From Phototrophicales bacterium (GTDB lineage: Bacteria; Chloroflexota; Anaerolineae; Aggregatilineales; Phototrophicaceae), in NCBI GenBank assembly GCA_002794515.1, contig PGTJ01000183.1:1-5598 (forward strand): 5,598 nt of DNA, given 5' to 3'. The notes below the pieces were generated by a model that was not told where the DNA came from, made no database searches, and saw only the letters and a program-made list of their open reading frames with translations. Numbering within the stretch: position 1 is the first letter of the stretch; each line of letters begins with the position of its first letter. Below, one piece after another: positions 1-5,354 of this stretch. Position numbers and translations under genes: made by a program.

Positions 1-615
1 CCCAAACAGTCACAAACCTGCCTGACGGCTATTGCCCGCATTTATAAGGCAGATGGTGAATTTGTGCGTTATGTCACCCGTCAGTTAATACAAGACACAC
101 CACAAGTGCCATATGTGCTGATGCGTGATTTGTTGCCCCAACGTGATTTCAAAGAAAAACGGGTGGTGGTGCATCATGATGGCGCATTGGCGGATGATTT
201 GCTCCAAGCCTTGCGCGGATGGGGAATGGCGATTAAAGCACAATTCTATCCAGTGGAAATTTTACGCACAGGCACACCGCGTTTATATGCGTTGGGCGAA
301 AAAGGGTCGGTTATCAAACCCCAATGGGGGAGCGCTTTCAAACTGAATCCACATGAAGCCTTGCTGGTTGCCAATATCCCCGCCGAAAATATCACCCCAC
401 AGCCGTTGTATGTGCGGACGGTGGATGTGGGGGCAGGCGCGTTGCCCATAGAAGATGCCTTGCGCGGGATATTGGTCTGGAGTTTATTGGCATATGGCAC
501 GGTTGGATTGCCAAGCCTGCCCGTCACCATTTGGAAGGCGACCCAACTGGCATATTGGTTACGCAAAGGTGGCACATTTCATGCCCAAGAGGGCGATGCC
601 CCATTTTGGTTATGA
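1..615 (+). CDS. Long prokaryotic Argonaute, C-terminal PIWI portion (partial, 5' end outside window), predicted catalytically inactive
   Basis: The frame is open from the left edge, so these 204 residues are the C-terminus of a larger protein; the GTG at 64 is internal. Residues are counted from the codon at nt 1. From memory of Thermus thermophilus Argonaute, the segment aligns with the second half of its PIWI (RNase H-fold) domain. A strand ending in HHDG (D60) matches the third catalytic Asp (D546 there). A downstream block ending in LPVTIWKATQL matches the segment LPAPLHLADRL that carries the fourth (D660). The sequence ends in FWL, like the hydrophobic C-terminus of pAgos, whose carboxylate helps hold the guide 5' end in the MID pocket. 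At the fourth position the residue is T181 (ACC, 541-543). Such proteins use a short guide to bind a nucleic-acid target; without the tetrad, cleavage is not expected, as in long-B pAgos. N, PAZ and MID domains and the first Asp lie outside. Family assignment is fairly secure; subclass is inferred. Confidence 0.8.
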   Translation, partial: PKQSQTCLTAIARIYKADGEFVRYVTRQLIQDTPQVPYVLMRDLLPQRDFKEKRVVVHHDGALADDLLQALRGWGMAIKAQFYPVEILRTGTPRLYALGEKGSVIKPQWGSAFKLNPHEALLVANIPAENITPQPLYVRTVDVGAGALPIEDALRGILVWSLLAYGTVGLPSLPVTIWKATQLAYWLRKGGTFHAQEGDAPFWL

Positions 616-924
616 GTTCAAGCGATTTTTGATGCGTTGGCGGTTATATTCTGCCAGCCTGTGTTGATAGATGCGTTGCTTGCGAGCGATAAAAAGTCCC
701 TCGCTCACCTCTAAAAACAAGACGAAACCCAAATGCACCATCAAGGCAATGCCCCACAGCATCAATACGAGTCGCGCCGTATTGCCCGATAAGTGGGGCG
801 CAGATTGTGATAATGCGGGATAAGCAAAACAGATCCCCGCCAAGATGCCCGCATTGAAGAGCAATAATAACCAACGCAAATAACCACGTCGGATTTTTGG
901 CGGGGTAGGGGGATGATAGGTCAT
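610..924 (-). CDS. Small two-transmembrane-segment protein of unknown function
   Basis: A 104-residue protein with a short Pro-rich cytoplasmic-looking N-terminus (residues 1-12). Two hydrophobic segments follow, at about 16-38 and 50-72, and then a basic, amphipathic tail at about 80-104 rich in Arg, Lys and Gln. The second segment (LWGIALMVHLGFVLF) with its internal His recalls the bacterial 2TM-domain layout, but I cannot confirm membership. The ATG at 924 has a good ribosome-binding site, GAGGA, which overlaps the stop codon of the gene before it. The 10-nt gap between the two genes suggests coupled translation in one operon. Its stop codon overlaps the end of the convergent Argonaute gene by 6 nt. 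It is probably a small inner-membrane protein; its role is unknown. Confidence 0.75.
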   Translation of the reverse strand: MTYHPPTPPKIRRGYLRWLLLLFNAGILAGICFAYPALSQSAPHLSGNTARLVLMLWGIALMVHLGFVLFLEVSEGLFIARKQRIYQHRLAEYNRQRIKNRLNS

Positions 925-934
925 GGCGCTTTCC

Positions 935-1195
935 TCAATTCGATGTGGATTCGGTGAAACTCTTGATGTAATCTGCCCGAATCTGTTGCTCTAATGCCAT
1001 CATCATATCATCATCTATATCAATTAGTTCACCCTCTTTGGTGAAGGTGAAATAATGATTTTCGTTGTCGCCGTCTACTATCCGCATCTCTTGAATGCGA
1101 TTATCCGTTTCGGGCGCTTTTGCCAACCCAACCAAACTTAACACTTTTTGCAATATTTGTGATAGGTCGAGTGGTAATTTGGGTAATTGTGTCAT
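935..1195 (-). CDS. Small acidic hypothetical protein
   Basis: I do not recognise this 86-residue protein. It has an N-terminal Leu-rich stretch (about residues 3-25, LPKLPLDLSQILQKVLSLVG) that could be an amphipathic helix. A likely beta-rich middle follows (MRIVDGDNENHYFTFTKEGEL), then an acidic helix with a DIDDDMMM run. There is no signal peptide or membrane segment. I chose the ATG at 1195 rather than the GTG at 1198 because AAAGGAG lies 7 nt upstream of the ATG but only 4 nt from the GTG. The gene is followed after 10 nt by the two-TM protein, so the pair probably form a small operon, with their own candidate promoter just upstream. Good ribosome-binding site and tight spacing support a real gene. 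Confidence 0.7.
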   Translation of the reverse strand: MTQLPKLPLDLSQILQKVLSLVGLAKAPETDNRIQEMRIVDGDNENHYFTFTKEGELIDIDDDMMMALEQQIRADYIKSFTESTSN

Positions 1196-1222
1196 CACAC
1201 GTCTCCTTTACTCCTTACATCT

Positions 1223-1228
1223 ATTGTA
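1223..1228 (-). promoter_or_regulatory. Candidate -10 element (TACAAT) for the 86-aa/two-TM gene pair
   Basis: On the minus strand TACAAT, five of six matches to the sigma70 -10 consensus, lies 27 nt upstream of the ATG at 1195. Transcription would start near 1216, leaving a leader of about 20 nt that holds the AAGGAG motifs. No good -35 hexamer sits 16-18 nt upstream; that stretch is A-rich (an AAAAATCGAAAAA tract), which might act as an UP-like element. The call is weak and rests on position and the -10 alone. Confidence 0.35.
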
Positions 1229-1392
1229 CGCGGTTTTTCGATTTTTGTTGCGTAAATAATTGAACGTTTGATTAAATAACCGCAAAATCTGAGAGGAAAT
1301 GAGAGGATTCTTATCGGCTTTAGCCAGTTTGCATAGGAAAGAGGGATGAAGGACATCGCCCATGATGCCCCTCATGAAGATGATGGTTGACA

Positions 1393-1950
1393 TTACACGC
1401 GGGTCATGTAACTGCCGTCTTCGGTCTTGATGCGGATTGTATCGCCTTCTTTGACGAATAAAGGCACTTGCACGACTAAACCAGTCTCGGTGGTGACTTT
1501 CTTAGACGGGCTATTGGCGGTATCGCCCGCCACCGCCATTTCCGATTCGGTGACGAGCATATCCACGCTGGTGGGCAATTCATAATCGATAATTTCATTT
1601 TGATAGCGCACCAATTTGAGCTTCATGCCTTCTTTGAGGTAGAGGGTGTCATCACCAAAAATATCACGACGCAATTGGGGTTGGTCGTATGTTTCTTGAT
1701 CCATGAAGGTCAAAAATTCGCCATCATCATACAGATATTCCACTTCGGATGATTCGAGGCGCACATCCTCGACACGGTTGCCCGATGGATAGGTGCGCTC
1801 GAATGTTGCCCCTGTGCGGAGATTCCGCACCACCACACGGATGGTCGCGCCACCGCGCCCCGTTTTGTTATGGGTATAATCCAACACGCGGAGCAAGTTG
1901 TTGTCTTCTAAATAAATCGTGCCTTTGCGAAGTTGATTTACATCAATCAT
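1393..1950 (-). CDS. efp: Translation elongation factor P
   Basis: EF-P binds between the P and E sites of the ribosome and speeds peptide-bond formation at polyproline stretches. At 185 residues it is full length. The N-terminal KOW-like domain spans about 1-63, the first OB domain 66-126 and the second OB domain 130-185. The C-terminal family signature K-x-[AV]-x4-G-x2-[LIV]-x-V-P-x2-[LIV]-x2-G is met by K150 to G169. In the N-terminal loop that reaches the peptidyl-transferase centre, the tip residue is Arg32 in the sequence HNKTGRGGAT, where E. coli has the lysylated Lys34. Arg at this spot is the rhamnosylation site in EarP-type bacteria; no EarP gene is visible here. The gene lies 81 nt downstream of rho on the same strand with its own promoter. 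The nearest Shine-Dalgarno-like motif (AGAGG) is about 15 nt from the ATG, which is far. Confidence 0.97.
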   Translation of the reverse strand: MIDVNQLRKGTIYLEDNNLLRVLDYTHNKTGRGGATIRVVVRNLRTGATFERTYPSGNRVEDVRLESSEVEYLYDDGEFLTFMDQETYDQPQLRRDIFGDDTLYLKEGMKLKLVRYQNEIIDYELPTSVDMLVTESEMAVAGDTANSPSKKVTTETGLVVQVPLFVKEGDTIRIKTEDGSYMTRV

Positions 1951-1992
1951 GTGTTTGTTTTTATGCCTCTTTGAGATAAACGATTTGCGCGT

Positions 1993-2001
1993 AGTATAGC
2001 A
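1993..2001 (-). promoter_or_regulatory. Extended -10 promoter for efp
   Basis: On the minus strand TGCTATACT is an extended -10 element: TGn followed by TATACT, five of six to consensus. No convincing -35 hexamer sits 17 nt upstream, as is usual for extended -10 promoters. Transcription would start near 1986, giving efp a leader of about 36 nt. The element lies in the 81-nt rho-efp gap, so efp can be expressed independently even if rho transcripts read through. Confidence 0.5.
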
Positions 2002-2031
2002 AAGATTTTGATGCGGGTGTAGGGACTAGAT

Positions 2032-3321
2032 TTAATAGCGTCCGTTGCCACCACCAGGAAGCGAATTCAAGAATTCTTCATTTGTCTCGTATTGGCGGAA
2101 GTTGCTCAGCAGTTGTTCGGTGGCGCTGATGATGCCCGTCCCCGATTCATCTTCTGCCAAATGCGCCCACATGCGCCGTAATGTGTACACCCGTTGCAAG
2201 ACATCGGGACCGAGCAACAATTCTTCACGGCGGGTCGAGGATTGTTCGACATCAAAGGCAGGGAAGATGCGCCGTTCTTGTAATTTGCGGTTCAGGTGCA
2301 ATTCCATATTGCCCGTCCCCTTAAATTCTTCGTAAATCACATCGTCCATTTTACTGCCCGTATTGACCAAGCAAGTGGCGATGATCGTCAGGCTACCCCC
2401 TTCTTCGACATTGCGTGCCGCGCCAAAAATCCGCTTGGGCGGGTGAATCGCCAATGGGTCGAGACCGCCCGATAAGGTGCGCCCACTGGTAGGGACGACC
2501 AAGTTATAGGCGCGTGCCAAACGGGTGATGCTATCGAGCAACAACACCACATGTCTCCCCAGTTCGACCAAGCGTTTGGCGCGTTCGAGCGCCATTTCTG
2601 CCACGCGCACATGACTTTGTACGGGGTCATCAAATGTGCTGGCGATGACTTCGGCATCGACAGATCTGTCCATGTCGGTGACTTCTTCGGGGCGTTCGCC
2701 GATGAGGGCGATCATCAGATGAACATCGGGATAATTGAAGCTGATGGCGTTGGCAATATCTTTGAGGACGGTGGTTTTGCCCGCTTTGGGGGGCGATACA
2801 ATCAGACCGCGTTGTCCGCGTCCAATGGGGGCGATCAGGTTGAGTAAACGGGTAGATAACACACGCGGGCTGGTTTCGAGGTCGAAGCGTTCTAGGGGGA
2901 AGATGGGGGTTAAATCTTCAAAATTGACACGGCTACGCACTTCTTCTGGATTTAAGCCGTTCACCGCATCCACTCGTAACAAGCCAAAATATTTCTCGTT
3001 ATCTTTGGGTGGACGTACCTGACCGATGACCATATCGCCCGTGCGGAGGTTAAATCGCTTAATTTGCGCTTGGCTGACATACACATCATTGGGTCCGGGC
3101 AAATATTTTTCTGCTCGCAAAAAGCCAATGCCGTCTTCCATGACTTCTAAAATGCCACCACGCAATTTTAATCCTCGTCGCTCTGCATCCACACGCAGCA
3201 ATTCGATGATTAAATCTTGTTTTTTCATTCGGCTATAACGGGGTATGGCATTACTTTCACGCGCCAACTGACGCAATTCTTCGAGGGTTTTATCTTCTAA
3301 TGTTGCGATTGATATATCCAT
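2032..3321 (-). CDS. rho: Transcription termination factor Rho
   Basis: Rho is a homohexameric RNA-dependent ATPase and helicase that ends transcription of untranslated RNA. The 429 residues compare with 419 in E. coli, and there is no large N-terminal insertion. An N-terminal helical Rho_N region (about 7-45) precedes the cold-shock-like primary RNA-binding domain (about 56-122) and the ATPase core (about 150-410). Visible motifs: Walker A PPKAGKTT (177-184, K182), catalytic Glu in GERPEEV (E209), Walker B LLLDS (D263), Q-loop VVPTSGRTLSGG (275-286), the stretch FKGTGNMELHL near 333-343, and arginine finger in STRREEL (R364). In the RNA-binding domain the E. coli DGFGF motif reads DGIGF, so the first aromatic is Ile65. 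An in-frame TAA lies 3 nt upstream of the ATG at 3321, which fixes that start as the earliest possible. No Shine-Dalgarno motif lies close to it. efp follows on the same strand. Confidence 0.98.
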   Translation of the reverse strand: MDISIATLEDKTLEELRQLARESNAIPRYSRMKKQDLIIELLRVDAERRGLKLRGGILEVMEDGIGFLRAEKYLPGPNDVYVSQAQIKRFNLRTGDMVIGQVRPPKDNEKYFGLLRVDAVNGLNPEEVRSRVNFEDLTPIFPLERFDLETSPRVLSTRLLNLIAPIGRGQRGLIVSPPKAGKTTVLKDIANAISFNYPDVHLMIALIGERPEEVTDMDRSVDAEVIASTFDDPVQSHVRVAEMALERAKRLVELGRHVVLLLDSITRLARAYNLVVPTSGRTLSGGLDPLAIHPPKRIFGAARNVEEGGSLTIIATCLVNTGSKMDDVIYEEFKGTGNMELHLNRKLQERRIFPAFDVEQSSTRREELLLGPDVLQRVYTLRRMWAHLAEDESGTGIISATEQLLSNFRQYETNEEFLNSLPGGGNGRY

Positions 3322-3415
3322 GACTTACGTGTGCAACGAGAATAATCGCCGCAGAACTCCTTTCGAGAAGTGATAACAAAGGGTATTGATATAGATAGAT
3401 GTGGAGAAATCCATG

Positions 3416-3431
3416 ATGTGTCAAAACACAT
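3416..3431. repeat. Short perfect inverted repeat in the rho leader
   Basis: ATGTGT and ACACAT form a 6-bp perfect stem around a 4-nt loop (CAAA on the plus strand). It overlaps the start of the 29-codon upstream ORF by sitting just before its ATG. It is short enough to be chance. Confidence 0.3.
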
Positions 3432-3443
3432 AGCTTGGATAGG

Positions 3444-3472
3444 TTTTTCAACTAGAGATAGACATTGAAAAA
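3444..3472. repeat. 8-bp perfect inverted repeat in the rho leader
   Basis: TTTTTCAA (3444-3451) and TTGAAAAA (3465-3472) are exact reverse complements separated by 13 nt. The repeat lies about 26 nt inside the predicted rho transcript and could form an RNA hairpin. As DNA, with centres 21 bp apart (about two helical turns), it could be a dimer-binding operator. No run of U follows on the rho strand, so it is not a classic terminator. Confidence 0.4.
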
Positions 3473-3504
3473 TGTTGTGGATTTTGTGGGATAAATACAC
3501 TCAT

Positions 3505-3533
3505 ACTGTACCATAAAATCTTATTTTGGTCAA
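3505..3533 (-). promoter_or_regulatory. Sigma70-type promoter for rho
   Basis: On the minus strand, TTGACC (3528-3533, five of six to the -35 consensus) and TACAGT (3505-3510, four of six to the -10 consensus) are separated by exactly 17 nt. TGG directly before the -10 adds an extended -10 element. This is the best promoter match in the window and predicts transcription starting near 3498. Confidence 0.6.
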
Positions 3534-3563
3534 ATCATCGTTGGGATGTTATGCCAAAATGTA

Positions 3564-3572
3564 TGTTAAAAT
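3564..3572 (+). promoter_or_regulatory. Extended -10 promoter for the Uma2-family gene
   Basis: TGTTAAAAT is an extended -10: TGn followed by TAAAAT, five of six to consensus. No -35 at the usual distance is convincing; TTGGGA at 3541-3546 is 20 nt away. Transcription would start near 3579, about 20 nt before the ATG. It is divergent from the rho promoter, with the two -10 elements about 57 nt apart. Confidence 0.45.
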
Positions 3573-3598
3573 AGAGCATATAAATAAATGAGGTGATG

Positions 3599-4192
3599 AT
3601 GATTAACCCAGTTACCACCACACACATGACCATTCAACAATTTGCCGAGTTCGTCAATTTGCCCGAAAACGGTGATAAAATTTATGAATTGATTCGGGGG
3701 ACTGCCATTCAAATGCCTGCGCCAAGCCCAATTCATGCCCATATCAGTGGGGTGATTTATGCCGCTATTTTAGATTATCTCAAATCACATCCGATTGGTT
3801 TTACATTTCCCGATTCGATCAGTTATGTGTTGTTCGATGATACCGAAGTGATTCCAGATGCTTCATTTATATCGCATGAGCGCCAGAAAACATTTCCAGA
3901 AAAAATGATGATACCCCCAGATTTAGCCGTTGAAGTCGTCTCACCCAGCAACCGCCCACGCCAAATGTTGAATAAAATCGAGTTATATTTGCAAAGTGGT
4001 ACACGACTGGTTTGGGTGATTTATCCGGATGAACGTGTTGCTGATGTGTATCGTATGGATGAAGATGGTCGGTTAATCTCGCAAAAACTGACGCTGAACG
4101 ACTCGTTTGATGGTGAGGATGTGTTGCCACAATTCAAACTCCCCGTAAAAGATATTTTCCCAGCCAGCCTACTCGCCCATCCACAACCATAA
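3599..4192 (+). CDS. Uma2-family protein (PD-(D/E)XK nuclease fold)
   Basis: Uma2 proteins (DUF820) are abundant in cyanobacteria and Chloroflexota, often in many copies; their biological role is not established. Counting from this ATG, the 197-residue protein shows the expected order. YELIRG (29-34) is the conserved start of the domain. PDASF follows (P86, D87: the PD-type acidic residue), then PDLAVEVVSPSN (107-118, E112 of the ExV strand). Next comes K126 in the helix ending ELYLQSG, and the strand LVWVIYP (137-143). These give a plausible D-E-K metal site, so the fold looks intact. I prefer the ATG at 3599: GAGG ends 5 nt before it, whereas GTG 3593 and ATG 3596 overlap the GAGGTGAT motif itself. 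ATG 3626 is possible but lacks a ribosome-binding site. The gene is a single unit, divergent from rho and overlapping the convergent lipoprotein gene by 24 nt. Confidence 0.9.
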   Translation: MINPVTTTHMTIQQFAEFVNLPENGDKIYELIRGTAIQMPAPSPIHAHISGVIYAAILDYLKSHPIGFTFPDSISYVLFDDTEVIPDASFISHERQKTFPEKMMIPPDLAVEVVSPSNRPRQMLNKIELYLQSGTRLVWVIYPDERVADVYRMDEDGRLISQKLTLNDSFDGEDVLPQFKLPVKDIFPASLLAHPQP

Positions 4193-5353
4193 ATCGGCAA
4201 ATTCCCCCCTCGGTTGCGCCCAACCGAGTATCAAATCATCTGTACCTCGATACAACCATGTTGGTGGGCGCAGTAATTGTGATGGAATGCGTACCCCAGT
4301 GCTTTCTGCCCACCAATAACTGCCCAGCCATTGATATATCCGCAAATCATATGTTTCGCTCTGTGCCACGCCGATTGCCGTCATGGTCGTGCTGGATAAT
4401 TGATTCGGGATGAACCATGTGGTGTTATGAGGTTGTGGTGATGTCCAATTCATGCCGTCTAACCCGCCATATGCCCAGTAACTGATGATTTGCCCATCCC
4501 GCCGATTCACCTGCCAAAAGGCGAATGCCGCATCCCCTGCGATTCCCACCCGAAAATCTTCGATGAATTCGCCCCGACCGAGCATCACCGAGTCGGTCAG
4601 TGCGAGGTTGTCGGTCAATGTGCCGTCATCACCAAAACGCCCTCGCCATAATTGATTATCTGATAACCAAAATAACCATTTTAATCCTTTAACATCGGCT
4701 ATCAGCGTGGGCTGATGGGCATTTTCGATAATGGGATTAGAAAAACGCGGTCTGCCGAGCGAGTCGATGAATTGGCTATATAAAGTGGGTTCAGAGCGCA
4801 AGCCACCTTGCCACACCACCCATATTCCGCCGTTGGATGCGCCAATCGCCGTGTAATCCCACGCTTCTTGTGTGGTCAGCGAGAGCGCACCGGGGTTGAT
4901 GGTATAATTTTCGCTAATGGGCGCATACCATACCCGTTGCGGTTCTGGAAAATTGGGCAAGGCATCGAGCCACATCAGATAGATAATTTTGTCGCTGGTG
5001 ACGACCAAATTTTGTTGATACGGACGGTTGGTCAATAGCGATAACACCTGTGGCGGTTGCCACTCATCTCCAAAGCGCCATTGCCCAAAATGACGCACAT
5101 CCAAATCATCTGTGCCAATCCACGTCACCAAGAGCGCATCATCTACCCATGCTATAGCGGGTGCTTCGGCTTGTTCGGCATTCGCTAATAATCTGGCATT
5201 CACCGCCATATATGGGGTGGGTGGGGGTGACGTTGGTGTGATGAGCATCAGGTTGATGAGCGTGGGTGTTGGGGTAGCATCAGAAGGTGGTGCGCCACAT
5301 GCGCCCAAGATGAACAGGCATATCAATTTGATGACCACATCGCGTTTGCACAC
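4169..5353 (-). CDS. Lipoprotein with predicted seven-bladed beta-propeller
   Basis: The 394-residue protein begins with a lipoprotein signal peptide: basic KR at 3-4, a hydrophobic core at 6-16 and lipobox LGAC with the lipidated Cys at 19. A Thr/Pro-rich linker (about 22-48) would hold the rest away from the membrane. The remainder has no named domain I recognise but shows a repeat of about 50 residues. Trp ends a hydrophobic strand at W78, W128, W181, W229, W280 and W378, and a further strand often contains Tyr or Trp (for example DVRHFGQW, PTLYSQF, DLRIYQW). Seven such units can be counted, the sixth lacking its Trp strand, which suggests a seven-bladed beta-propeller exposed outside the cell, likely for binding. 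The GTG start at 5353 lies 1 nt after the stop of the preceding gene (TAATGTG), so translation is probably coupled. No strong Shine-Dalgarno motif is seen. Confidence 0.8.
   Translation of the reverse strand: MCKRDVVIKLICLFILGACGAPPSDATPTPTLINLMLITPTSPPPTPYMAVNARLLANAEQAEAPAIAWVDDALLVTWIGTDDLDVRHFGQWRFGDEWQPPQVLSLLTNRPYQQNLVVTSDKIIYLMWLDALPNFPEPQRVWYAPISENYTINPGALSLTTQEAWDYTAIGASNGGIWVVWQGGLRSEPTLYSQFIDSLGRPRFSNPIIENAHQPTLIADVKGLKWLFWLSDNQLWRGRFGDDGTLTDNLALTDSVMLGRGEFIEDFRVGIAGDAAFAFWQVNRRDGQIISYWAYGGLDGMNWTSPQPHNTTWFIPNQLSSTTMTAIGVAQSETYDLRIYQWLGSYWWAESTGVRIPSQLLRPPTWLYRGTDDLILGWAQPRGEFADLWLWMGE
4209..4228. repeat. 8-bp perfect hairpin just past the Uma2 stop codon
   Basis: CTCGGTTG and CAACCGAG form a GC-rich 8-bp stem with a 4-nt loop, 16 nt downstream of the Uma2 stop. 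It lies inside the 3' coding part of the convergent lipoprotein gene. No T-run follows on the plus strand, so a factor-independent terminator is not supported; it could act as a 3'-end barrier or be chance within coding sequence. Confidence 0.3.
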
Positions 5354-5354
5354 A

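Larger units (their letters stand above)
3322..3498 (-). promoter_or_regulatory. Long 5' leader of rho
   Basis: From the start site predicted by the upstream promoter (near 3498) to the rho ATG is about 177 nt with no recognised gene. It holds two inverted repeats (3444-3472 and 3416-3431). It also holds a 29-codon ORF from an ATG at 3414 to a TAA at 3325-3327, 3 nt before rho, and a strong AAAGGAG motif at 3357-3363 that is too far (about 35 nt) to serve the rho ATG. E. coli rho also has a long leader with a short peptide and is autoregulated by premature termination; a similar arrangement here is inference. A second -35-like TTGACA (3419-3424) lies inside the leader, but only a poor -10 follows it. 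Confidence 0.4.

Noticed and set aside
246..575. 109-codon minus-strand ORF inside the Argonaute gene
   Set aside because: It is a shadow of the Argonaute reading frame, whose translation aligns with a known family.
999..1022. ATC-rich trinucleotide run
   Set aside because: It encodes the DIDDDMMM stretch of the 86-aa protein and is too short and irregular to be a microsatellite or CRISPR-like repeat.
1361..1376. CATGA/TCATG inverted repeat after efp
   Set aside because: Only 5 bp with no T-run following on either strand; not supportable as a terminator.
1208..1393. 61-codon minus-strand ORF whose ATG overlaps the efp stop (TAATG)
   Set aside because: It has no ribosome-binding site, its C-terminal half (rich in Asn, Lys and Arg) looks like translated non-coding DNA, and it runs through the candidate promoter of the next gene. 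The 197-nt gap is better read as an intergenic region, though coupling through TAATG cannot be ruled out.
2062..2075. Two GAATTC palindromes 2 nt apart
   Set aside because: They lie in the rho coding sequence for EEFLNS and are explained by its codons; no sign of a cloning junction.
3396..3424. Second rho promoter with a perfect TTGACA -35
   Set aside because: The hexamer 17 nt away is CATCTA, a poor -10, and the upstream TTGACC-17-TACAGT pair is far better.
3297..3500. 67-codon minus-strand ORF across the rho leader
   Set aside because: It overlaps the rho start out of frame, has no ribosome-binding site, and its start lies almost at the predicted transcription start.
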